A DNA stretch of 19,822 nt from Helicobacteraceae bacterium (GCA_027068615.1 JAMOQV010000207.1:1-19822); one strand, 5' to 3'; positions 1-7,190 are shown, counted from the first letter of the stretch. Notes: generated by a model not told the origin, from the letters alone. A program made the numbers and translations.

Positions 1-120
1 AAAGCCCTCATAATCTTCTATAGCCCAATCTTGTAACTCATGGTATTCACACATATTTTTTATATTTGCATTTTTTGCAAACTCTTTATTTGGTTTAAAA
101 ACTTGTTTTTTATCGCTCAT
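1..120 (-). CDS. acs: Acetyl-CoA synthetase, N-terminal fragment (partial)
   Basis: The reverse complement of 120-1 opens with ATG and runs 40 codons without a stop off the window edge. The peptide begins MSDKKQVFKPNKEF and contains NANIKNMCEYHEL followed by an acidic stretch ending in DYEGF. This pattern (a short lead, then ANIK, a tyrosine-rich helix, and E-D-x-E-G-F) is how AMP-forming acetyl-CoA synthetases begin, so the enzyme would activate acetate to acetyl-CoA in the cytoplasm. A good ribosome-binding site, AAAGGA, lies 6 bases before the start on the minus strand. The gene diverges from the nosL-like gene. The adenylation motifs lie outside the window, so the call rests on the N-terminus only. 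Confidence 0.72.
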   Translation of the reverse strand, partial: MSDKKQVFKPNKEFAKNANIKNMCEYHELQDWAIEDYEGF

Positions 121-278
121 TATTTTTCCTTTATTTTTTAATTGTAAGTATTGTATCTAACCTTAAATCAATATTTCCTTGAGTGATAAATTTGTTTTTA
201 GCTTTAACACAAAATTAATTTTTATATAGTAAAATTGCTAAAAATTATCCTAACTTATTGGGATTATAGGATTTTATT
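121..278. promoter_or_regulatory. Divergent intergenic region between acs and the nosL-like gene
   Basis: This 158-base A/T-rich gap must hold the start signals of two diverging genes. On the plus strand a TATAGT (225-230) lies 15 bases after TTAACA (204-209), a short-spaced and therefore weak candidate for the nosL-like gene. On the minus strand two TACAAT boxes (complement of 141-146 and 150-155) are possible -10 elements for acs, without a convincing -35. TAGGA at 267-271 is the ribosome-binding site for the gene at 279. No sigma-54-type GG/GC pair was seen. Confidence 0.35.
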
Positions 279-977
279 ATGTATAAATTTTTGTTTGTTG
301 TATTTTTTCTTCTAGGTACTTTTTTAGTTGCTAATGATAACTATAAAGAGAAAAAAGTTTATCAGATAGGTAAAAGGGTATTTGAGAAAAAATGCACTAA
401 AAATATAGACTTATCAAGTTATAAAAATATTGATAAATTAAAATCAGATATAAAAGATAAAAATCTTTGCAAACCTTTAAAGCAAAAGTATTTTGATACT
501 ATGGCTCTTTATCTTTGGGATGTAAAAAGGGTAGAAAAAGATGCTAAAAGAGATATAGTTATATCTGTAACTAAGCATGAAAAATGTCCAGTATGTGGTA
601 TGTTTACATATAAATATCCACGATGGGCTTCTCAGATATTTTATAAAGATGGTTCTTCTGAATTTCATTACTCTTTTGATGGGGTAAAAGATATGATGAA
701 GTTTTATTTTTCCCCTTTAGAGTGGGGCAGTTACATAAAAGCAAAAAGAAAAAATATAGATAAAATGTTAGTAACTGATTACTATAGTCAAAAAGCGATA
801 GATGCAAGAGATGCTTTTTATGTAGTGGGTAGTGATATATATGGACCTATGGGAAATGAATTTATACCTTTTAAAACAAAAAATGAAGCTAAAACTTTTT
901 ATATGGACCATAGAGGAAGTAAAATCTTAACATTTAAAGAGATAACACCTAAAGAGGTTTATAAACTAGATGAATAA
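279..977 (+). CDS. nosL: NosL-family copper-site protein with N-terminal extension
   Basis: The product is 232 residues and starts with a hydrophobic signal sequence (about residues 1-18), so it should act in the periplasm. The C-terminal half is NosL-like: a KCPVCGMF motif (C103, C106, M108) and, further on, DARDAFYVVGSDIYGPMG and a final block around FYMDHRGSKILTF. Members of the family bind Cu(I) and help assemble the copper centres of nitrous oxide reductase, although NosL-like proteins also occur away from nos genes. Residues 25-85 form an extension with two lone cysteines (C39, C64) and the pattern G-K-R-V-F-E-K-K-C ... MALYLWD. That resembles a class I cytochrome c but lacks CXXCH. No nos structural gene is in the window, so its client is unknown. 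There is no lipobox cysteine. The family call is firm and the exact role is not. Confidence 0.8.
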   Translation: MYKFLFVVFFLLGTFLVANDNYKEKKVYQIGKRVFEKKCTKNIDLSSYKNIDKLKSDIKDKNLCKPLKQKYFDTMALYLWDVKRVEKDAKRDIVISVTKHEKCPVCGMFTYKYPRWASQIFYKDGSSEFHYSFDGVKDMMKFYFSPLEWGSYIKAKRKNIDKMLVTDYYSQKAIDARDAFYVVGSDIYGPMGNEFIPFKTKNEAKTFYMDHRGSKILTFKEITPKEVYKLDE

Positions 978-997
978 AAAAAGTAAAATCCTTTTTT
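977..997 (+). terminator. Weak possible terminator after the nosL-like gene
   Basis: Just at the nosL-like stop, AAAAAAG (977-983) can pair with CTTTTTT (991-997) around a 7-base loop, followed by more T-rich sequence. The stem has a single G-C pair, so it is only marginal as an intrinsic terminator. It is listed because it is the only candidate between this gene and pyrC. Confidence 0.22.
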
Positions 998-1056
998 ATA
1001 TTTTTGTATCATTTCGTTAGAGATTTTTATTGTCGAACTCAGGCTTAGATGTATTA

Positions 1057-1085
1057 TTGTAAAAATACAACATATAGGGTACAAT
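1057..1085 (+). promoter_or_regulatory. Candidate sigma-70-type promoter of pyrC
   Basis: TTGTAA (1057-1062) and TACAAT (1080-1085) are separated by exactly 17 bases. This would start transcription near 1092 and leave a leader of about 22 bases before the pyrC ATG at 1114, with AAAGAGAG as the ribosome-binding site. A second TATAAT (1091-1096) lies closer to the gene but would leave a shorter leader. Confidence 0.5.
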
Positions 1086-1113
1086 ATATTTATAATTATA
1101 AAAGAGAGAAAAT

Positions 1114-2121
1114 ATGAAAACAAAAACACTTTTGATGCCACTAGATATGCACTTACACCTTCGTGATGGAGTTATGTTAGAGACTGTTGCACCACTATCT
1201 GCTTATAGTTTTAGTGGAGCTATCATTATGCCAAATCTTGTTCCACCTGTTACAACACTTGATGATGTTGTTGAGTATAAAAAAAGAGTTATGTCAGCTG
1301 TTCCAAATGACTATTTTGAACCATATATGACACTTTTTTATAAAAACTACTCAAAATCTTTTTTAGAATCAGTTGCAGATGAGATAACAGCTATAAAACT
1401 ATATCCAGATGGTGCTACAACAAACTCTGATGGTGGTGTTGCTTCGTTTGATATAGAAAAGATGAGAGAGACACTTGAGACTATGGCAGAGTTAGAGATT
1501 CCACTTTGTGTTCATGGTGAGAGTGCTGGTTTTGTGATGGATAGAGAAGCAGAATTTATGAGTGTTTATGAACTTTTAGCTAAAAACTTTCCAAAATTAA
1601 AAATTATAATGGAGCATATAACAACAAAAGATGCAGTTGAGATGCTAGATAAATATGATAACCTTTATGCAACTATAACTGTTCATCACCTACTTTTAAC
1701 TCTTGATGATGTTATAGGTGGTATGATGATGCCTCACCATTTTTGTAAACCTATTGCAAAAAGACCAGAAGATTTGGATGCACTTCTTAGCATTGCACTT
1801 GAAGCTCATCCTAAAGTTATGTTTGGTTCAGACTCAGCTCCACACCCTCAACATAAAAAAGAGACTTGTGGTTGTGCTGCTGGTGTATTTACTGCACCTA
1901 TTGCTTTACAACTTTTATGTGAGATTTTTGACCAATATGGCAAACTTGACAATCTTCAAGCTTTTGTAAGTGATAATGCTCAAAATATCTATGGAATATG
2001 TCCTGAATTTAAAGAGGTTACACTTGAAAATAGACCTTTTGAAGTACCTACTAGTTATGGAAATGTAGTGCCAATGTATGCAGGTGAAACTATAAACTGG
2101 GCTATTGAGAGTGTTGAGTAA
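1114..2121 (+). CDS. pyrC: Dihydroorotase (class II, PyrC type)
   Basis: The 335-residue product has the length and motifs of the compact bacterial PyrC. This cytoplasmic zinc amidohydrolase interconverts carbamoyl-aspartate and dihydroorotate in pyrimidine synthesis. Visible metal and active-site elements are H13-L-H15-L-R17 near the start, MPNLVPP at 39-45, the lysine expected to be carboxylated (K95 in AIKLYPDG), H134 in CVHGES, H168 in MEHITT, and the catalytic aspartate D240 in FGSDSAPH. All are in the expected order, so the enzyme should be active. The ATG is preceded by AAAGAGAG. The gene stands alone, with its own promoter candidate, separated by 92 bases from exbB. Single-gene pyrC placement is usual for Campylobacterota. 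Confidence 0.96.
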   Translation: MKTKTLLMPLDMHLHLRDGVMLETVAPLSAYSFSGAIIMPNLVPPVTTLDDVVEYKKRVMSAVPNDYFEPYMTLFYKNYSKSFLESVADEITAIKLYPDGATTNSDGGVASFDIEKMRETLETMAELEIPLCVHGESAGFVMDREAEFMSVYELLAKNFPKLKIIMEHITTKDAVEMLDKYDNLYATITVHHLLLTLDDVIGGMMMPHHFCKPIAKRPEDLDALLSIALEAHPKVMFGSDSAPHPQHKKETCGCAAGVFTAPIALQLLCEIFDQYGKLDNLQAFVSDNAQNIYGICPEFKEVTLENRPFEVPTSYGNVVPMYAGETINWAIESVE

Positions 2122-2156
2122 ACTCTTAGTTTTTGAAAATAAAGGGTATGAAGTTA

Positions 2157-2185
2157 TTTATACTCTCTTACTTAGCTTTTAAAAT
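2157..2185 (+). promoter_or_regulatory. Candidate promoter of exbB-exbD
   Basis: TTTATA (2157-2162) and TAAAAT (2180-2185) lie 17 bases apart and would start transcription near 2192, 21 bases before the exbB ATG. The ribosome-binding site TAAAGGA (2201-2207) is strong. I see no clear 19-base Fur-type palindrome, so iron control cannot be claimed from the sequence. Confidence 0.35.
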
Positions 2186-2212
2186 AAAATTTGACAGGCT
2201 TAAAGGAATATA

Positions 2213-2662
2213 ATGGAAAATGCCAACTTTTTAGTATATGCAGAGAAGATTTTGGATTATGGTGTTATGGGAACATTACTATTTATGAGTGTTATAACTT
2301 TTTGGCTTTTTATAGAAAGAATGTTGTTTTATAGAGGTGTTAAAGTTGAAGAGTATAAACATAGAGATGAGTTAGATATAGACTTAACAAACAATATAAG
2401 TGTTTTAAGTGCTATTGGTACAAATGCACCATATATAGGGCTTTTAGGTACTGTTCTTGGGATAATGATAACTTTTTATACATTGGGTGATGTTGGTGAA
2501 GTTGATGCAAAAAAGATAATGATGGGACTTGCTTTAGCATTGAAAGCAACAGCTATGGGGTTGGTTGTAGCGATGCCTGCGATAGTTTTTTATACCATAT
2601 CACTTAGAAAAGTTGAAAAAATCTTAGCAAAATTTGATATCTATCATTCTAAGGATGATTAG
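2213..2662 (+). CDS. exbB: ExbB-type proton channel subunit (short form)
   Basis: The 149-residue protein has three membrane helices by eye: about 14-35, then two near 80-103 and 112-137. The last two carry the MotA/TolQ/ExbB signature (APYIGLLGTVLGIM, then a GLALALKATAMGLVVAMPA helix). ExbB forms the pentameric inner-membrane stator that, with ExbD, uses the proton gradient to drive TonB. The protein is much shorter than E. coli ExbB and matches the short forms known from Helicobacter and Campylobacter. It starts at an ATG 6 bases after AAAGGA, and its stop is directly followed by the exbD ATG with no gap. TolQ is the alternative name for this family. The short length and the ExbD-type partner favour ExbB. 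Confidence 0.85.
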   Translation: MENANFLVYAEKILDYGVMGTLLFMSVITFWLFIERMLFYRGVKVEEYKHRDELDIDLTNNISVLSAIGTNAPYIGLLGTVLGIMITFYTLGDVGEVDAKKIMMGLALALKATAMGLVVAMPAIVFYTISLRKVEKILAKFDIYHSKDD

Positions 2663-3055
2663 ATGGCTAAATGTTCAAAGTCTCATAAAAGGTTTGATAG
2701 TATAAATGTTATACCATTTATAGATATTATGCTTGTTTTATTGGTTATGGTTTTAACTACTGCTACTTTTATAAAGCAGGGTATAATCCCCGTTGATTTA
2801 CCAGAATCTCAAGGTAGTACAAAAGAGGAATTAAAAAAAGAGATAAATATCTTAGTTGATGCAAATGGTAAAATATTTTATGATAAAGAAGAGGTCTCTT
2901 TAAAAGTTTTAGAAGATAAGTTAAAACTTATCTCACCAAAACAAACAGTACTTTTAAGAAGTGATAAAAACTCTAAATTTCAAGATTTTGTGAGTGTTAT
3001 GGGCATCTTAAAAAAGCTAAAACATGAACAGCTTTATATAGTTACTAAGGATTAA
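2663..3055 (+). CDS. exbD: ExbD-type energy-transducing protein
   Basis: The 130-residue protein has a short cytoplasmic N-terminus, one membrane helix (about residues 17-38) and a periplasmic domain, the standard ExbD/TolR layout. The proton-carrying aspartate is D21 in NVIPFIDIMLVLL, matching the essential membrane aspartate of E. coli ExbD. It begins immediately after the exbB stop, so the two are translationally coupled. No tonB follows, because the next gene is convergent and the two stops share the TTAA at 3052-3055. TonB and the outer-membrane receptors served must be encoded elsewhere. Confidence 0.87.
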   Translation: MAKCSKSHKRFDSINVIPFIDIMLVLLVMVLTTATFIKQGIIPVDLPESQGSTKEELKKEINILVDANGKIFYDKEEVSLKVLEDKLKLISPKQTVLLRSDKNSKFQDFVSVMGILKKLKHEQLYIVTKD

Positions 3056-3288
3056 TAACTCTTATCCATCAGTTTGAAACCACTTTTTTTAGTTTCTGTA
3101 TCTTTTATTTTTTTAAGTTCTTTCTCTTTTTGAAAGTTGGTATTGTTGTTATCAAAAGTTTTCTTTTGAATCTTTTTTACATCATTAAAAAGTGTAGAAG
3201 CGATAAAAAACAAGACCATTATAACAACAACACTTGCATAAAGAAGTAGATAGTTTTTTATATGACCTGTTTCAAATGGGTTTTGCAT
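3052..3288 (-). CDS. Small single-helix membrane protein, unknown function
   Basis: Not recognised. Counted from the ATG at 3288-3286 the product is 78 residues: a short polar N-terminus (MQNPFETGHIKNY), one hydrophobic helix (about residues 13-34), then a charged lysine-rich tail with a run of asparagines. An upstream in-frame TTG (3309-3307) would add seven residues, but the ATG is better because AAAGAGAA lies just before it. It starts 13 bases after the stop of the O-antigen-ligase-like gene, so the two form an operon. It may be an accessory of that membrane protein, but nothing in the sequence proves it. The stop overlaps the exbD stop tail to tail. Confidence 0.65.
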   Translation of the reverse strand: MQNPFETGHIKNYLLLYASVVVIMVLFFIASTLFNDVKKIQKKTFDNNNTNFQKEKELKKIKDTETKKSGFKLMDKSY

Positions 3289-3301
3289 AGTATTCTCTTT
3301 T

Positions 3302-4531
3302 TTATGCAATTATAGCATTTTCTTTATTTGAACTAGCTATAAAAAGTCCTATAAAAAGCATAAACAGAGATATTGTAAATTGTTTTAAAAATAGTGGTTC
3401 AGCAAAACAACTTACAAAAAATATAGTTGTAAAAAGTATAGATAACTCTTTTATCTCTTTTTCTTTTATATCTAATTTTAAGATTTGATATATCAGATAT
3501 AAAAATATAAATATACCTATAATTCCCATCTGTAAAAGCACTAAAAGGTATTGGTTATGTGGATGATTTATCTTCATAAACTCTTTTGTTTCTTTTGTGA
3601 GATAGTTATAGTTTTGATTTGTAAGTACTTTTGCAGTTTCATCCTTAAAATCACCAATACCAACTCCTAATATTGGTTGTTCTTTTACTATATCAAAAGT
3701 GGTTATCCAGTAGGCTACTCTTATGCCCCATGAACCGTTTAAGTCCATATTTTTAATTTGTTTTATATCATTTATCCCTGCATTTACTCTTATTTTAAAG
3801 CTATTGCTTAGTTGATAAGCTGTTGTAAAAATAGTTCCTAAAAGAATAAAACTAAGAAAAAGAGATTTTATACTTAGTCTATAATGTATAATCATCATAA
3901 CAAAAACTCCAGCTATAAAAGCAACTTGACCAGTTCTACCTATAGCTAAAAAAAGATTACCTGTAACACTTATAAAAAACATACTAAAGAGAATTTTTTG
4001 TTTTAAATCATAGTTTTTTGAGAGTATTCTATTTAGTAGTAATATAGAGGTAAATGCCATAAATACACTATAGTCTATCCAAAACATAAAAGGGCTAGGA
4101 TTTTGTGGTGTTGCATACTTAAAGTGCCATAGCTCGAAAAATACCCCATAAGCTAGGATTTCACTAACAAACATTCCAGCTAAAAAGGAGCTTATAATGG
4201 TTGGTACTTGTTCCTTTTTTACAGATGAAGATATAACAAATATTAAAATCCAGTAACTATTTAGCCTGATTATATTTAGTGTTTGCTCTACATTGCTAGA
4301 CCATAAAGAGGATAATATACTAAATAAAAGGTATATGGATATAGCTAGTATAAGTTTGTTTGATTTTAATTGTTGAAGCTTTGTTTTTATGTTTTTATCT
4401 GCTAACCATAGTATAGGTAAAAAAATACTAAAGAAACTTATACCAGCTCTTGAAAGAGGAAGTATAAAAGCAAAACTCAATATAGAATAATAAAATATTT
4501 TATTGTAATTTATGTTTTTTAAATTCATCAT
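3302..4531 (-). CDS. waaL: O-antigen ligase / Wzy_C family membrane protein
   Basis: The 409-residue product is almost entirely hydrophobic, with about ten to twelve membrane helices separated by one larger loop near residues 240-325. Before the last helices it shows the family pattern PILGVGIGDF, followed by the loop motif H323-P-H325-N326 and a glycine-spaced helix (LQMGIIG). This fits the Wzy_C family, which includes WaaL, the inner-membrane enzyme that transfers undecaprenyl-linked O-chain to lipid A-core on the periplasmic side. A GRTGQ segment earlier in the protein carries a conserved-looking arginine. Next to a Wzm/Wzt exporter the ligase role is more likely than Wzy polymerase, because ABC-exported chains are polymerised before export. 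The start is uncertain between two adjacent ATGs (4531 and 4528), and neither has a strong ribosome-binding site. Confidence 0.78.
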   Translation of the reverse strand: MMNLKNINYNKIFYYSILSFAFILPLSRAGISFFSIFLPILWLADKNIKTKLQQLKSNKLILAISIYLLFSILSSLWSSNVEQTLNIIRLNSYWILIFVISSSVKKEQVPTIISSFLAGMFVSEILAYGVFFELWHFKYATPQNPSPFMFWIDYSVFMAFTSILLLNRILSKNYDLKQKILFSMFFISVTGNLFLAIGRTGQVAFIAGVFVMMIIHYRLSIKSLFLSFILLGTIFTTAYQLSNSFKIRVNAGINDIKQIKNMDLNGSWGIRVAYWITTFDIVKEQPILGVGIGDFKDETAKVLTNQNYNYLTKETKEFMKINHPHNQYLLVLLQMGIIGIFIFLYLIYQILKLDIKEKEIKELSILFTTIFFVSCFAEPLFLKQFTISLFMLFIGLFIASSNKENAIIA

Positions 4532-4550
4532 CCAATTTTAGCAAATAGAT

Positions 4551-4592
4551 ATTTTAACAGCCTTAAAGCTATTTTGTATTATAATGATTATA
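4551..4592. promoter_or_regulatory. Symmetric divergent promoter region between the ligase and wzm genes
   Basis: ATTATAAT at 4578-4585 is a perfect 8-base palindrome and contains a TATAAT on each strand (plus 4580-4585; minus, complement of 4583-4578). A second minus-strand candidate is TGTTAAAAT, an extended -10 form (complement of 4559-4551). No good -35 is visible on either strand. If the plus-strand box is used, transcription would begin at about the wzm ATG at 4592. Confidence 0.42.
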
Positions 4593-5365
4593 TGAAAAAA
4601 AACATTTTATTAGCTTTTTCTTTTGCTAAAAGGGACTTCAAAGAGAAGTATGTTGGTACTGCTTTGGGTCAATTTTGGTTTTTGATACATCCTGTTATTA
4701 TGATTGTTATATATACTGTGATATTTTCAAGTTTTATGAAGATGAAGTTAAATGTTGTTGATAACTCTTTTGCTTATAGTATATATCTTATCCCTGGTAT
4801 ATTAGCATGGACAACATTTGCTACTATTTTAACAAGACTTAGTATATCTTTTGATGAAAAAAAAGATTTTATAAAAAAGATAAATATCCCTATGTACACT
4901 TTTCAGTTAAGTGTGGTTATAACAGAGTTTTTTATACTTGTTTTATCTTATATTTTAGCTATTGTTTTTTTATTGTTGGTTGATCATCCTGTAACTTTGA
5001 CTTTTTTATATCTATTGCCAGTTTTATTTTTAAATGTATTATTTGCATTTGGTTTAGGTGTTATTTTTTCACTTTTTACCCCTTTTATAAAAGATATTAA
5101 AGTTATAGTTCCTATTATCATACAGTTGTGGTTTTGGATGACACCGATTATATATATGAAAGAGATGGTTATGGATGAGTACCCGTTGTTGCTTGTTTTT
5201 AATCCAGTTTATTATTTTACAGATATTTATCAAAACATATTTTTATATTCAAAAACACCAAGTTTATACTCTTTGGTTATAATAGTGCTTATAACTTCAG
5301 TTACACTTTTGATAGCTGGTTATTTATATAAAAAGATGATTTCAACTATTAAGGACATTATATAA
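4592..5365 (+). CDS. wzm: ABC-2 permease of a polysaccharide exporter (Wzm-like)
   Basis: The 257-residue product has six membrane helices by eye. It carries the features of the ABC2 membrane family that exports O-antigen or capsule: an N-terminal amphipathic stretch (FAKRDFKEKYVGTALGQFW), then PGILAWTTFA and the cytoplasmic segment DEKKDFIKKINIP. With the ATPase at 7191 it would move an undecaprenyl-linked glycan across the inner membrane. The ATG at 4592 (MKKNILLAF) is preferred. An in-frame TTG at 4574 would add six residues but lies across the TATAAT box. No ribosome-binding site precedes the ATG, which suggests a leaderless or near-leaderless start. Oddly, its partner ATPase is not the next gene: a metalloprotease gene follows after one base. 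Confidence 0.88.
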   Translation: MKKNILLAFSFAKRDFKEKYVGTALGQFWFLIHPVIMIVIYTVIFSSFMKMKLNVVDNSFAYSIYLIPGILAWTTFATILTRLSISFDEKKDFIKKINIPMYTFQLSVVITEFFILVLSYILAIVFLLLVDHPVTLTFLYLLPVLFLNVLFAFGLGVIFSLFTPFIKDIKVIVPIIIQLWFWMTPIIYMKEMVMDEYPLLLVFNPVYYFTDIYQNIFLYSKTPSLYSLVIIVLITSVTLLIAGYLYKKMISTIKDII

Positions 5366-5366
5366 T

Positions 5367-7181
5367 ATGGCTTTTACTAAAAAAGATGTAGCAAAGATAT
5401 ATGTAGCTACTTTTGATCGTGCTCCAGATGCTGGTGGTTTGGATTATTGGGTTAATGATTCTGGATTTACAGATATAGAGGATGTTGCAAAAAGTTTTTT
5501 TGACTCTCCTGAGGCTCAAGAGATATACACTTCAGATAAAACATCAACACAATTTGTAAAGATTGCTTATGAAAATCTTTTCAACAGAGAACCAGAAGAG
5601 GATGGTCTTGCTTATTGGGTAGATGAGTTAGATAGTGGCAATATCTCTCAAAGTCTTATGCTTCAAGCACTTATAAATGGTGCTTTAGGTGATGATAAAG
5701 TTATAATTGATAATAAAACAGAAGTTGGTCTTAGTTTTGCTGAAGCTGGTTTGGATGATGTAGAATTAGCAAAAAGCATAATGGAAGGTATAACAGCTGA
5801 TTATACAAGTGTTCAAAAAGCTACTTTGGAGATATCATCTTTAAAGCAAGATGAGTTAGTCAATCCATCTCATAGTGAGGATATATCAACTCTTAGTAAT
5901 CTTGATACATTAGGTGTTTCTTCTGTTTATTCTGGAACAAAATGGGATGATTCCTTGCAACCCATTACATATAGTTTCAACACAACTATCCCAGATGATT
6001 ACTATGAGTACACTGAAAATGACCACTCAAGTGATGCTCTTACAGATGGATGGAAACCGTTAAATGATGAGCAAAAAAATGCGACTAGAGATGTTTTCAA
6101 TAAGCTAGAAGATTATATAAATATTGACTTTCAAGAGGTATCATCAGATGGTCTTATAGAGTTAAATAAAGTAAATATGGAAAGCTCAACTGCTGGTTTT
6201 TCATTTTATCCAGGGGATTATTATGCTTTTGATGGAGATGTCTTTTTAAGCTCTGAATTTGATTCACAACCAGATGCTTATGGTTTGGAAGCTGGGGAGT
6301 TTGGTTACTCTACGATAGTTCATGAGTTAGGTCATGCTTTGGGTTTAAAACACCCTTTTGAAGCACCAAATATTTTACCTTATGAGTTAGATGATACAAA
6401 CCACTCTATAATGTCATATACAACAAGAAACAGTTATGTACCAGAGATATCTTTTCCAGCAGGTACAAACAAAATCTTAATGAACTATAAAGAGTTAGAA
6501 CCACAATTTTATTCACTTTATGATATAGAAGCATTACAAGCAGTTTATGGAGCAAATACTTCAACAAATACAGGTGATGATACATATAAAATAAGATATG
6601 ATGATTATAAAATCCAAACTATTTGGGATGGGGGTGGTGTTGATACTATTGATTTGAGTGGTACTATTGGAAACTCTACAATAGACTTAAATTCAGGAAC
6701 TCTAAATAGTGCTGATGAATACACTTTGGATGATGTTATAAAGATATATCAAGATGAAGCTACAAGTGAGGGTAAATCTCAGTATAACGATTGGATAGCT
6801 CAGCAGATAACGGATCTTTATAATGATGGAAATCTCTATACTGGTAAAGATAACTTAGGTATAGTTCAAGGTGTGGTTATAGAAAATATCATAACTGGTT
6901 CAGGAGATGATAAGATTACAGATAATGAGGTTGACAATATCATAAATACAGCTGATGGAGATGATAAAATATATCTAGGTCATGGTGGTAGTGATAAAGT
7001 AGATGGTGGGGATGGTGAAGATACTATATATCTTGATATACAAAAAGATGATATAAAAAACTTTAGTTTTGATGGGTATGAGTATAATCTTCAATCTGAT
7101 AGTTTTGAAGTAACATTCAATGGTATAGAAAAACTTACTTTTAGTGATGGCTCTATCTATACACCAGATGCTTTAGTTTAA
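5367..7181 (+). CDS. DUF4214-serralysin-like secreted metalloprotease with RTX motifs
   Basis: A 604-residue protein with three parts. Residues about 1-110 hold two DUF4214-type units (FDRAPDAGGLDYWV near 16-29 and FNREPEEDGLAYWV at 72-85). Residues about 185-400 are a metzincin protease: zinc motif H319-E320-L-G-H323-A-L-G-L-K-H329 and Met-turn methionine M349 in SIMSYT. The serralysin-typical YDIEALQAVYGAN block then leads into beta-rich, aspartate-rich sequence. Residues 510-555 contain calcium-binding RTX-like repeats (GSGDDKI; GHGGSDKV; GGDGEDTI). There is no signal peptide, and the last four residues are D-A-L-V. An aspartate followed by hydrophobic residues is the type I secretion ending of serralysins. 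All zinc ligands are present, so it should be an active exoprotease. AAGGA (5351-5355) is the ribosome-binding site. It lies between the exporter permease and ATPase genes. Its substrate is unknown. Confidence 0.87.
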   Translation: MAFTKKDVAKIYVATFDRAPDAGGLDYWVNDSGFTDIEDVAKSFFDSPEAQEIYTSDKTSTQFVKIAYENLFNREPEEDGLAYWVDELDSGNISQSLMLQALINGALGDDKVIIDNKTEVGLSFAEAGLDDVELAKSIMEGITADYTSVQKATLEISSLKQDELVNPSHSEDISTLSNLDTLGVSSVYSGTKWDDSLQPITYSFNTTIPDDYYEYTENDHSSDALTDGWKPLNDEQKNATRDVFNKLEDYINIDFQEVSSDGLIELNKVNMESSTAGFSFYPGDYYAFDGDVFLSSEFDSQPDAYGLEAGEFGYSTIVHELGHALGLKHPFEAPNILPYELDDTNHSIMSYTTRNSYVPEISFPAGTNKILMNYKELEPQFYSLYDIEALQAVYGANTSTNTGDDTYKIRYDDYKIQTIWDGGGVDTIDLSGTIGNSTIDLNSGTLNSADEYTLDDVIKIYQDEATSEGKSQYNDWIAQQITDLYNDGNLYTGKDNLGIVQGVVIENIITGSGDDKITDNEVDNIINTADGDDKIYLGHGGSDKVDGGDGEDTIYLDIQKDDIKNFSFDGYEYNLQSDSFEVTFNGIEKLTFSDGSIYTPDALV

Positions 7182-7190
7182 AAGAATGAT

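Noticed and set aside
477..1141. Minus-strand open frames over the nosL-like gene and its 3' flank
   Set aside because: They are hydrophobic, low-complexity complements of A/T-rich coding sequence, lack ribosome-binding sites and overlap a well-supported gene.
1754..1969. 71-residue open frame inside pyrC, plus strand
   Set aside because: It lies wholly inside pyrC in another frame and encodes leucine-rich nonsense. All dihydroorotase motifs are in the main frame.
2100..2185. Possible terminator hairpin after pyrC (GAGT/ACTC and GTAT/ATAC pairs)
   Set aside because: Stems of four or five bases with loops that are too short or too long and no T run.
2191..2196. Perfect TTGACA just before exbB
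   Set aside because: It is only 17 bases from the exbB ATG, leaving no place for a -10 box and leader.
4574..4591. TTG start that would extend the exporter permease by six residues
   Set aside because: The extra residues (MYYNDY) come from the TATAAT-containing promoter region and no ribosome-binding site precedes the TTG. The ATG at 4592 gives a normal permease start.
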